In this document: positions 8,945-17,234 of the stretch, piece by piece
Layout of the letters: each line of letters opens with the position of its first letter
How positions within the stretch are numbered: the stretch's first letter is position 1
NCBI RefSeq assembly: GCF_900115685.1
Contig: NZ_FOXJ01000002.1
Location: forward strand, 558,001 to 622,000
Reading direction: 5' to 3'
DNA: 64,000 nucleotides
Source: Variovorax sp. 770b2
GTDB taxonomy: Bacteria > Pseudomonadota > Gammaproteobacteria > Burkholderiales > Burkholderiaceae_C
Made by a program: the position numbers and the translations under genes
Notes under the pieces: model-generated
Databases searched by the model: none
What the model was told of the DNA's origin: nothing
Seen by the model: only the letters and a program-made list of their open reading frames with translations

Positions 8945-9904
8945 CTAGGCCGCTATCGCAAGGCCAAGCCCGGTGGCGCGCGCCTGCGTCCGGAAACGCC
9001 CCGGGCTCTCGCCGGTCTCGCGCTTGAAGGCCGCGCTGAACGCCGTCTCCGACTGGTAGCCGACCCGCTCGGCGATGCGCGCGATGCCTTCCTCGCCGTG
9101 CCGCAGCGCATTGCGCGCCACCGTCATGCGCCAGCCGCCGAGGTAGTCGAGCGGCGTCGAACCCGTCAATGCCTTGAAGCGCACGGCGAAGGCGGTGCGC
9201 GACATGCCGGCCGACTGCGCAAGGCGCTCGACGGTCCACGGCTGCGCGATGTCGGCATGCATCTGCGACAGCGCCGCGCCGATGCGCGCGTCGGCCATCG
9301 CGCCCAGCCAGCCTTCGGGCTGCGGTGCATTCGCCAGATGCACGCGCAGCGCCTGCACCAGCACGAGCGCCGCGAGGTTGGTGCGCGCAATCGATGAGCC
9401 CGGCCGCATCTCGGCCGTCTCCCAACCCAGCAGGTCGAGCAGGCCCACGAGCGGCCGCGCACCGGGATCGCTCGCGCGCAGGTGGATGAGCGGCGGCAGG
9501 TGGCGCAGCAGCAGTTCGCCAGCCTCGCCGGCGAGCGCGAAACGGCCGCTGGCCAATGCAACCCGCGTGCCGTCCTCGGCGCCCTGGCCGTCGTAGCGCA
9601 CCACGCCATCCGGCCCGCGGTGGTCGCGGTTGAGCTGCGTGCCGTCCCGCAGCGGACCCGGTGGATCGCTCGAAGCCGAGAAGGGCAGGCCGTTGGTCAG
9701 CAGGAAGAAGTCGCCCGCCTCCAGCACGACCGGCGCGGCCGCGCCGTCGACATCGAGCCGGAAGCGGCCCTCCAGCACGCAGCCCAGCTTGATGTGCGAG
9801 GCGTACTGCGAATAGCGCAAGGCCCACCGGCCGCGCGCCTCGAAGCGCGACGAGAGCGTGCTGCTCACCGTGAGCATCGAGAGCACATCGGACAAGGGGT
9901 CCAT
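8945..9904 (-). CDS. AraC-family transcriptional regulator with cupin sensor domain
   Basis: A 319-residue regulator. The N-terminal half is a cupin-type effector domain (HIKLGCVLEGRFRL, LEAGDFFLLTNG). The C-terminal ~100 residues form the double helix-turn-helix of AraC/XylS proteins (WTVERLAQSAGMSRTAFAVR, then ARIAERVGYQSETAFSAAFK). It is divergent from a Bcr/CflA efflux gene with a 74-bp shared promoter region, so it probably controls that transporter and itself. The effector is unknown. Confidence 0.9.
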   Translation of the reverse strand: MDPLSDVLSMLTVSSTLSSRFEARGRWALRYSQYASHIKLGCVLEGRFRLDVDGAAAPVVLEAGDFFLLTNGLPFSASSDPPGPLRDGTQLNRDHRGPDGVVRYDGQGAEDGTRVALASGRFALAGEAGELLLRHLPPLIHLRASDPGARPLVGLLDLLGWETAEMRPGSSIARTNLAALVLVQALRVHLANAPQPEGWLGAMADARIGAALSQMHADIAQPWTVERLAQSAGMSRTAFAVRFKALTGSTPLDYLGGWRMTVARNALRHGEEGIARIAERVGYQSETAFSAAFKRETGESPGRFRTQARATGLGLAIAA

Positions 9905-9936
9905 GGTTTGTACGAATGAATAGGAAAAGAGGCCTG

Positions 9937-9952
9937 ATGATTATTCAATCAT
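9937..9952. promoter_or_regulatory. Candidate operator between AraC regulator and Bcr/CflA gene
   Basis: The 74-bp divergent gap contains a perfect 6-bp inverted repeat, ATGATT-N4-AATCAT, in a locally AT-rich stretch. Its position between two divergent genes fits an operator, but AraC proteins often bind direct repeats, so the assignment is tentative. Confidence 0.3.
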
Positions 9953-9978
9953 TCAGCCTTCGGCGCGACCATCGGTGC

Positions 9979-11196
9979 ATGTCCTCCTCGAACGCTCAAG
10001 TTTCCCGCTACGCCATCGTGCTGGGCCTGCTCACCACGATCGGCCCCTTCGCCATCGACATGTACCTGCCCGCGCTGCCCGCCATCGGGCACGCGCTGGG
10101 CGCCGACCCGCATGCGATGCAGGCGAGCCTCATGGCTTTCTTCATCGCGGTCGGCGCGGGCCAACTGGTGGCGGGCCCGCTGTCGGACATGTTCGGGCGC
10201 CGCCGGCCGATGGTCGCGGGCCTCGTGCTGTTCATGCTCGCCAGCATCGGCTGCGCGCTCGCGCCCAGCGTCGGCGTGCTGGTCGCGCTGCGCTTCCTGC
10301 AGGGGCTGGGCGCCTGCGCCTGCATGGTCACGCCGCGCGCCGTGGTGCGCGACCTGTACAGCGGCCCGGAGGCGGCACGGATGATGTCGCTGCTGCTCAT
10401 GGTCTACAGCGTCTCGCCGATCCTCGCGCCGCTGGTCGGCAGCCTCGTGGCCGATGCCGCGGGCTGGCGCGCGGTGTTCGGCGTGGTGGCCGCGCTGGGG
10501 CTCGCGGGCCTGGCGATGCTGATGGCCTTCCTGCCCGAGACGCGGCCCGCGGCGGCGCGCCTGTCCAGCAACTTCCGAAGCGCCATGGCCGGCTACGGCG
10601 TGCTGCTGCGCGACCGCCACTTCATGGCGCTGGCCTTCATGGCGTCGTTCACCGTGTCGGGCTTCTTCGTCTACGTGGCGAATTCGCCGTTCGTGATGAG
10701 CACGCACTTCGGCGTGTCCCCGCGCCTGTATGCCGTGCTGTTCGCGCTCAATGCGGTGTCGCTGCTCGCGCTGTCGCAGATCAACGGCTGGCTCGTGGCG
10801 CGCTACGGCATACGGCGCGTGCTGCGCACGGCGGTCATGGCGCAGGCCGCCACCGTCGGCCTGCTGCTGGTGCTGACGCTCGCGGGCGTCGACCGGCTCC
10901 CGGTGCTGGTGCTGCTGCTGATGATCGGCTTCGGCCTCAACGGTCTCGTCGTACCCGCGACCTTCGTGCTCGCGATGGAAGGGCACGCGTCGCTCGCGGG
11001 CACCGCGTCGGCGCTGATCGGCACGATGAACTTCGCGGGCGGCGCGGTGATGGTGGCGCTGGTCGCGCCGTTCGCCGACGGCAGGCCGCTGCCCATGGTC
11101 GCGGGCATCGCCTGCTGCGCGGCGGTCGTGCTCGTGCTGGCCTTGCGCACGCTTCGGCCGGCGCATCGCATGCTCGGTGTAGTACCCGGGTCCTAG
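9979..11196 (+). CDS. Bcr/CflA-family multidrug efflux MFS transporter
   Basis: A 405-residue, 12-TM major facilitator. The family signature FAIDMYLPALPAIG occurs at the end of TM1, and the loop 2-3 motif GPLSDMFGRRRPM is clear. The ATG at 9979 (MSSSNAQVSRYAIVLG) was preferred over an in-frame start 63 bp upstream, because members of the family start close to TM1 and the longer form would run into the regulator's promoter. Relatives export chloramphenicol, bicyclomycin or other small drugs by proton antiport. It is probably regulated by the divergent AraC protein. Confidence 0.92.
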   Translation: MSSSNAQVSRYAIVLGLLTTIGPFAIDMYLPALPAIGHALGADPHAMQASLMAFFIAVGAGQLVAGPLSDMFGRRRPMVAGLVLFMLASIGCALAPSVGVLVALRFLQGLGACACMVTPRAVVRDLYSGPEAARMMSLLLMVYSVSPILAPLVGSLVADAAGWRAVFGVVAALGLAGLAMLMAFLPETRPAAARLSSNFRSAMAGYGVLLRDRHFMALAFMASFTVSGFFVYVANSPFVMSTHFGVSPRLYAVLFALNAVSLLALSQINGWLVARYGIRRVLRTAVMAQAATVGLLLVLTLAGVDRLPVLVLLLMIGFGLNGLVVPATFVLAMEGHASLAGTASALIGTMNFAGGAVMVALVAPFADGRPLPMVAGIACCAAVVLVLALRTLRPAHRMLGVVPGS

Positions 11197-11279
11197 GTGA
11201 TTCTCCCCGTGGGCCGAGAGGGCCTTGGGCCTAGCCTTTCGGGTTCCCGTCGGATGTCCGATGGACCGGAAAGGCTCTC

Positions 11280-11891
11280 ATGGAAATTCCCGCCTCGGTG
11301 TTGAGGAGCATGGATCGCACCATCCAGTCCTACGAAGAGTCCGCCCGCGAATACAACGCGATCGTGGCCGGCCACCGCCCGCCCGAGATCGTGGACGCGC
11401 TGCGCCGGATGATGCAGTTCGTGCCCGCCGGCGGCACCGTGCTGGAGATCGGTTCCGGATCGGGGCAGGACGCCGACTTCATCGAGTCCCTGGGCGGAGT
11501 CGTCAGGCGCACTGATGCGGCGCAGGCGTTTCTCGACCTGCAGGCCGAGCGCGGCAAGAAGGGCGAGCTGCTCAACGTCGTCACGGATGCATTGGGCGGG
11601 CCCTGCAGCGCGATCCTCGCGATGGCCGTGCTGATCCATGTCGATCGTGCGCAGGTCGCGCCAGTCCTCTGCAAGGTGTTCGATGCGCTCGAACCCGGTG
11701 GGGCCTTCCTCGCGGGCATGCGCATCGGCGAGGGCGAGACGAACGGCGACTACCAGACCGTGTACTGGGAGAAAGACCGGTTCGTCGATGCGCTCGAAGC
11801 GGCGGGCCTGCGAGTGCAATGGGACACGCAGTGGATCGGCCGCAAGGACGTGGCGTGGGCCGGCTTTCTCGCGTGCCGTCCACGCGAGTGA
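11280..11891 (+). CDS. Class I SAM-dependent methyltransferase
   Basis: A 203-residue methyltransferase. Motif I is VLEIGSGSGQDADFIESLG, the acidic strand-2 end is RRTDAAQAF, and a motif IV-like segment is AILAMAVLIHVDRAQV. The ATG at 11280 has AAAGG five bases upstream. An internal ATG at 11310 has GAGGAG only one base away and is less likely. The substrate is unknown. It stands alone between the efflux gene and the convergent liv operon. Confidence 0.85.
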   Translation: MEIPASVLRSMDRTIQSYEESAREYNAIVAGHRPPEIVDALRRMMQFVPAGGTVLEIGSGSGQDADFIESLGGVVRRTDAAQAFLDLQAERGKKGELLNVVTDALGGPCSAILAMAVLIHVDRAQVAPVLCKVFDALEPGGAFLAGMRIGEGETNGDYQTVYWEKDRFVDALEAAGLRVQWDTQWIGRKDVAWAGFLACRPRE

Positions 11892-11905
11892 AAGCGGGCC
11901 TGAAC

Positions 11906-12657
<752 letters not shown>

Positions 12658-12661
<4 letters not shown>

Positions 12662-13413
12662 GCGTGTCCCTCTGCTTCCGTACCGAGGTACACCGCCTGC
12701 ACGTCGGGGTGCCCGCGCACCTCGTCGGCCGTGCCGCTCATCAGCACGCGGCCCTGCACCAGCACCGTGAGCCGGTTGGCCAGGCGGAACACCGCGTCCA
12801 TGTCGTGTTCGATCAGGAGAATGGCCATCGATTCGCGCAGCGATTCGATCAGCGCCACCATGCGCGCCGATTCATCAGGGCCCATGCCCGCCATCGGCTC
12901 GTCGAGCAGCAGCAGCTTGGGTTCGGCCGCGAGCGCCAACGCCACGTCGAGCGCGCGCTGCGCGCCGTGAGGCAGCGTGCCGGCGATGCGGTGGCGCTCG
13001 CTGCCCAGGCCCACGCGATCGGCCAGCGCGATGGCGCGCTGCACCAGGTCGCGCTCGGTCGCGCGCGGCGCCATGAAGCGCAGGCTGCTGCCCGCATGGG
13101 CCTGCGCCGCGAGCATCAGGTTGTCGTGCACGGTTTCCTTGGCGAACACGCGCGTCACCTGGAAGCAGCGCGACATGCCCGCCGCCACGCGCTGGTGGTC
13201 GCGCAGCTTGGTGATGTCGATCTCGTCGAGCAGGATGCGGCCCGCGTCGGCCTTCAGGAGGCCCGTGATCAGGTTCACCAGCGTGGTCTTGCCCGCGCCG
13301 TTGGGGCCGATGAGCGCATGCACCTCGCCGCGTTCCACGGTAAGGCTCACATGGTCGGTCGCCAAGAGGCCGCCGAAGCGCTTGACCAACCCTTCGATTC
13401 TGAAAAGGCTCAT
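12658..13413 (-). CDS. livG: LivG, branched-chain amino acid-type ABC transporter ATPase
   Basis: A 251-residue ATPase partner of LivF. Walker A is GPNGAGKTTL, the signature is a variant LPHGAQRAL, Walker B is LLLLDEPMAGM, and the H-loop region is LLIEHDMDAVF. The start MSLFRIEGLVKRFGG lies at 13413, overlapping the livM stop (ATGA). Confidence 0.94.
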
Positions 13414-14381
13414 GGTGTTGCCTTGTTGAGCGGCGCCGCCTGGCGGCGGCGCGCGAGTGCTGCCAGTCCCTTGGGTGCCCACAACGCGACGGCGATCAGG
13501 AGCAGGCCCAGCGGCATGTGCCAGTGCTCGGTGTGCTGCTTCAGGAACTCCTCCAGCAGCAGCCAGACGATGGCACCGACGGGCCCGCCCCAGCTGCGGC
13601 CGAGGCCGCCGATCACCACCATCACCAGCAGCGTGGCCGACTGCGTCCAGTGCATCGTCGCGGGACTGACGAAACCGTTGCCGCCTGCAAGAAGCGCACC
13701 CGCCAGCCCGGCGATGGCGCCGGCGATCGCGAAGGCCACCAGTTGCAGCCGGAACACCGGATAACCCAGCGCGCGCATGCGCGTCTCGTTGTCGCGGATG
13801 CCCATGAGCGCATGGCCGAAGCGCGATTGCGTTGCGCGGTGCAGCCACCAGAGCGCGAGCGCCACGATGACCAGCACCACCCAGTAGAAGTTCGATTCGT
13901 TGCCCAGATCGAGCCCGGGCAAGAGCGTCGGCCGGCTCATGAGCGTGTAGCCGTCGTCGCCGCCATAGCGGCGCAGCGACACCACCACGAAGTACAGCAT
14001 CTGCGCGAAGGCCAGCGTGGTCATGATGAAGTAGACGCCCCGCGTGCGCAGCGCCACCGTGCCGATCAACGCAGCGACGAGGCCGGCCACGAGCGCGGCC
14101 AGCGGCCACATGATCCACGCGGACATCACGCCCGCGTCGCTGAGCGCCACCACCGTGTACGCGCCCATGCCGATGAAGCCCGCATGCCCGAGCGCCACCA
14201 TGCCGCCGAAGCCGAGGATGAAATTGAGGCTCGCCGCGGCCAGCGCCACGATGAGCACGCGCCGCACGAAGCCGATGTAGAACTCGAGACCGAAGAGCGG
14301 CGCGACCAGCGGAAACGCCGCGAGCAGCACGAAGACCAGCCCGAGGCCGATGTAGCGTGGGGATGAGGAAGGGGTCTTCAT
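13410..14381 (-). CDS. livM: LivM, branched-chain amino acid-type ABC permease
   Basis: A 323-residue inner-membrane permease with about 8-10 hydrophobic helices. The family motif is GFGGMVALGHAGFIGMGAY near the N-terminus, and the later EAA-like region is MGIRDNETRMRALGYPV. The start at 14381 overlaps the livH stop by 4 bp and gives a normal LivM length. It pairs with LivH to form the channel. Confidence 0.94.
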   Translation of the reverse strand: MKTPSSSPRYIGLGLVFVLLAAFPLVAPLFGLEFYIGFVRRVLIVALAAASLNFILGFGGMVALGHAGFIGMGAYTVVALSDAGVMSAWIMWPLAALVAGLVAALIGTVALRTRGVYFIMTTLAFAQMLYFVVVSLRRYGGDDGYTLMSRPTLLPGLDLGNESNFYWVVLVIVALALWWLHRATQSRFGHALMGIRDNETRMRALGYPVFRLQLVAFAIAGAIAGLAGALLAGGNGFVSPATMHWTQSATLLVMVVIGGLGRSWGGPVGAIVWLLLEEFLKQHTEHWHMPLGLLLIAVALWAPKGLAALARRRQAAPLNKATP

Positions 14382-15298
14382 GCGCGCGCCGAAAAGAGCC
14401 CCGAGGGCCGGAAGATCAGAACAATCACCATCAGCGCGTACATCGCGACTTCGGCGAAGAGCGGCCCCAGGTCGGCCGCAGTGGCGGGCGGCAGCGTCGC
14501 GCGCAGCAGCATCGGCACGAACGCCCGCCCGATGGTGTCGACCACGCCCACCAGCAGTGCGGCCACGAACGCGCCGCGCACCGAACCGATGCCGCCGATC
14601 ACCAGCACCACGAGCGCCGGAATCAGGATGGCTTCGCCCATGCCGACCTGCACCGCGACGATCGGGCCCATCAGCGCGCCCGCCAATGCCGCGAGCGCCG
14701 CACCGAGCAGGAACACGCCGTTGAAGATGCGGCCCACGCGCACGCCCATGAGCTCGGCCATCGGCCGGTCGGACGCGCCCGCGCGCACCCGCATGCCGAT
14801 GCGCGTGTGGTTCACCAGGAGGTAGAGCGCCAGCGCCACCAGCAGGCCGCCGACAAGGATCACGAGGCGGTAGGCGGGGTAGGGGAGGCCCTCCATCAGG
14901 TTGACCGGACCCGAGAGCGCGGCGGGCGTCGGCGCCATCACCGGCGAGGGGCCCCAGGCCATCGTCACGATGTCGTCGGCCACCAGGATCACGCCGAAGG
15001 TGGCGAGCACCTGCGCAAGATGGTCGCGTGTGTAGAGGCGGCGCATCAGCAGCACTTCGAGCAGCAGCGCCACCACCACGGTGACCGCCACCGCGATGAC
15101 GATGGCTGCGGTGAACGAGCCGGTGCGCGTGTGCGCCTCGGCCGCCACGTAGGCACCCGCCATGAACAGCGAACCGTGCGCGAGGTTCAGCACGTCCATG
15201 ATGCCGAACACCAGCGTGAGGCCCGCAGCCAGCAGGAACAGCATCAGGCCGTAGCCCAGGCCGTTGAGCAGCTGCTCGAGAACGAGAATGAAGGTCAT
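14378..15298 (-). CDS. livH: LivH, branched-chain amino acid-type ABC permease
   Basis: A 306-residue permease starting MTFILVLEQLLNGLGYGLML, the classic LivH N-terminus. It contains MDVLNLAHGSLFMAGAY and the EAA-like loop VRAGASDRPMAELMGV. It is the first of four genes joined by 4-bp overlaps. It is separated from livK by a 157-bp gap with a hairpin repeat that could set a lower expression level than the binding protein. Confidence 0.94.
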   Translation of the reverse strand: MTFILVLEQLLNGLGYGLMLFLLAAGLTLVFGIMDVLNLAHGSLFMAGAYVAAEAHTRTGSFTAAIVIAVAVTVVVALLLEVLLMRRLYTRDHLAQVLATFGVILVADDIVTMAWGPSPVMAPTPAALSGPVNLMEGLPYPAYRLVILVGGLLVALALYLLVNHTRIGMRVRAGASDRPMAELMGVRVGRIFNGVFLLGAALAALAGALMGPIVAVQVGMGEAILIPALVVLVIGGIGSVRGAFVAALLVGVVDTIGRAFVPMLLRATLPPATAADLGPLFAEVAMYALMVIVLIFRPSGLFSARA

Positions 15299-15361
15299 TG
15301 GGGGGAGAGAGGAATGCGGGCAGCCGTGCGCAGAGGGTGCGAAGGTTCCGCAAAGGACGCG

Positions 15362-15386
15362 AAAGAAAACCTTGAAGGTTTTCTTT
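15362..15386. repeat. Perfect 12-bp hairpin within a CTTTGCG-rich intergenic repeat
   Basis: Between livK and livH (15299-15455), the arms AAAGAAAACCTT (15362-15373) and AAGGTTTTCTTT (15375-15386) pair perfectly around one base. They are flanked by diverged copies of a CTTTGCG/CGCAAAG word that extend the dyad. The composition (GAAA, TTTGCG) differs from neighbouring coding DNA. Such hairpins in binding-protein/permease gaps often stabilise the upstream mRNA or attenuate readthrough; here that is inference. Confidence 0.55.
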
Positions 15387-15455
15387 GTCTCTTCTGCGTT
15401 CTTTGCGAAATCTTTGCGCTCTTCGCGTACGGAAATCCGGATGAAGCCAGAGCGC

Positions 15456-16661
15456 TTATTTCAGTGGGCACTTGTCGGCGTAGCTGTCGCCGTAGTTCGT
15501 GAGCACCGTGTTGATCAGCTTGTTCGTGACCTTGCCCTGCGCATCCTTGCCGATCACGCGCAGGTAGAAGTTCTCGATCGGGTAGTGGTTGTTCGCGTAC
15601 TTGAAGGCACCGCGCGTCGAGGCGTAGTTGGCCTTCTTCAGCGCGGCCACCACGGCGTCGCGGTTCTGCGCGTTGCCGCCCGACTGCTTCACGGCTGCGT
15701 CCATCGCGAGGATCGCGTCGTACGCCTGCGCCGCGTACACCGACGGGTAGCGCCCGTTGTATTCCTTGCGGAACGCGGCCACGAACGCCTTGTTGGCCGG
15801 GTTGTCCAGGTCGTGCGCCCAGTGCGAGGTGTTGAAGAGGCCGAGCATCGGCTCGCCCACGGCGCCGATCACGTCCTCGTCGGCCGAGAAGCCGCTGGTG
15901 ACCAGCGTGATGTCCTTGGACAGGCCCGCGCCCACGAACTGCTTGATGAAGTTGATGCCCATCGCGCCGGGCAGGAAGAAGTAGATCGAGTCGGGCTTGG
16001 CCGCGCGCAGCTGCGCGAGTTCGGCGGCGTAGTCGATCTGGCCGAGCTTGGTGTACAGCTCGTCGGCCACCTGGCCCTTGAACTGGCGCTTGAAGCCGCC
16101 CAGCGCATCCTTGCCGGCGGGATAGTTGGGGGCGATGAGCACGGTCTTCTTGAAGCCGCGGTCCTGCGCGAACTTGCCGGCGGCCTCGTGGAACTGGTCG
16201 TTCTGGTAGGCGGTGCCGAAGAAGTACGCATTGCACTGCGCGCCCGCGAACTGGCTCGGGCCGGCGTTGGCCGAGAGGTACGGCACCTTGGCGTTGAAGA
16301 GCGTGGGGCCCACGGCCAGCGCCACGTTGGAGCCGATGGGGCCGCTGAAGATGTCGATCTTGTCGCGCTGGATCATGCGGTCGACCAGCTGCTTGGCCTG
16401 GTCGGGGCTGCCGGCCATGTCGGCCTGCACGAACTCCACGTCCTGCCCGCCGAGCTTGCCGCCCAGTTGCTTGATGCCGAGCGCGAAGCCGTCGCGCGCC
16501 TCGGCGCCCAATGCCGCGAAAGGCCCCGAAATGTCGAGGGCCAAACCCACCTTCACGGGGGCGGCCATGGCCGGCGCCGCAGCACCAAGGGCTGCGCCGC
16601 ACAGCAGCAGCGAGACGAGGGTGCGCGGCAGCGCGGGCGACTTCGGGGACAGGTGGCTCAT
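15456..16661 (-). CDS. LivK-type periplasmic ligand-binding protein
   Basis: A 401-residue type I periplasmic binding protein. An N-terminal signal peptide (about 34 residues, ending AAPAMA-A) is followed by the HAAT start VKVGLALDISGPFAALG. The start at 16661 gives a complete signal peptide; the frame stays open further upstream but without similarity. Ligand identity is unclear. The protein delivers substrate to LivHMGF. A plausible sigma-70 promoter lies 86-113 bp upstream on the minus strand. Confidence 0.92.
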   Translation of the reverse strand: MSHLSPKSPALPRTLVSLLLCGAALGAAAPAMAAPVKVGLALDISGPFAALGAEARDGFALGIKQLGGKLGGQDVEFVQADMAGSPDQAKQLVDRMIQRDKIDIFSGPIGSNVALAVGPTLFNAKVPYLSANAGPSQFAGAQCNAYFFGTAYQNDQFHEAAGKFAQDRGFKKTVLIAPNYPAGKDALGGFKRQFKGQVADELYTKLGQIDYAAELAQLRAAKPDSIYFFLPGAMGINFIKQFVGAGLSKDITLVTSGFSADEDVIGAVGEPMLGLFNTSHWAHDLDNPANKAFVAAFRKEYNGRYPSVYAAQAYDAILAMDAAVKQSGGNAQNRDAVVAALKKANYASTRGAFKYANNHYPIENFYLRVIGKDAQGKVTNKLINTVLTNYGDSYADKCPLK

Positions 16662-16746
16662 GGATTCTCCGAGGGAGGAAGGATGAAACGACGCTCCGGC
16701 ACTGCGCCATGCAGCACCGGCGACATCGAACCGTTGATAGCTAAAT

Positions 16747-16774
16747 ACTTTAACCATAAACGATTCAGTGTCAA
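16747..16774 (-). promoter_or_regulatory. Candidate sigma-70 promoter for the liv operon
   Basis: On the minus strand, TTGACA (16774-16769) and TAAAGT (16752-16747) are separated by 16 bp in a locally AT-rich stretch, followed after about 85 bp by the livK ATG. The -35 hexamer is a perfect consensus. The -10 matches at four of six positions. Confidence 0.5.
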
Positions 16775-16776
16775 CG

Positions 16777-16786
16777 GTGCTAGCAC
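16777..16786. promoter_or_regulatory. Palindrome GTGCTAGCAC beside the liv -35 box
   Basis: A perfect 10-bp palindrome lies directly upstream of the candidate -35 box on the minus strand. A nearby GGTGCC repeats half of it. Position and symmetry suggest an activator or repressor site; the regulator is not known. Confidence 0.35.
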
Positions 16787-16855
16787 GAATGGTGCCAGTG
16801 GATCGTGTCACTTCCTGGTGCGCGGACCCCGTTTTCCAGGGGCCGCGGCACTCGG

Positions 16856-17095
16856 TCAGCCGAAGGGATTGGCCGTTGCGAACCAGAGGCCGATGCCCGT
16901 GGCGATGATGAACGCGCCGTCGGTCACGCCCGCGATGAGGAAGAACTTGGTCTGCAGCACGTCCACCATTTCGGGCTGGCGCGCGGTGCTCTCCAGGAAC
17001 TTCTGGCCGACCAGTCCGATGCCCAGGCACGAGCCGAGTGCGGCGATGCCGATCAGCAGGGCGACTGCGAGGGGAAGGATGTTGAAGCCGGTCAT
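16856..17095 (-). CDS. Stand-alone F-type ATP synthase c-subunit paralogue
   Basis: A 79-residue proteolipid with two hydrophobic helices and the conserved polar loop ARQPE. The proton-carrying carboxylate is kept in helix 2 (GVTDGAF). Helix 1 ends LGIGLVGQKFLEST and the C-terminus is ATANPFG, close to betaproteobacterial AtpE. A strong AGGAG lies 7 bp before the ATG. No other atp genes are nearby: it sits between the liv operon and a large cytochrome gene, with a terminator separating it from the latter. It is either a second c-subunit usable in the F1Fo ring or a displaced atpE. Sodium-type ligands are not apparent. Confidence 0.85.
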   Translation of the reverse strand: MTGFNILPLAVALLIGIAALGSCLGIGLVGQKFLESTARQPEMVDVLQTKFFLIAGVTDGAFIIATGIGLWFATANPFG

Positions 17096-17183
17096 GGTGT
17101 TTCTCCTGGTTGGTTGATCGATGGACGTACTTTCCCGCAACGGGTGCGCACGGTCCATGACGTGGGAGGTCATGGGTTGGACG

Positions 17184-17216
17184 AAAAAAAGCCGGCCGCA
17201 CAAGGCGGCCGGCTTT
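17184..17216 (-). terminator. Rho-independent terminator after the lectin-cytochrome gene
   Basis: On the minus strand, AAAGCCGGCCGCC and GCGGCCGGCTTT form a GC-rich stem with a 3-4 base loop followed by a run of seven Ts. It lies about 20 bp past the stop at 17235 and separates that gene from the c-subunit gene. Confidence 0.85.
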
Positions 17217-17234
17217 CAGGGGAGCGTCAGACGG

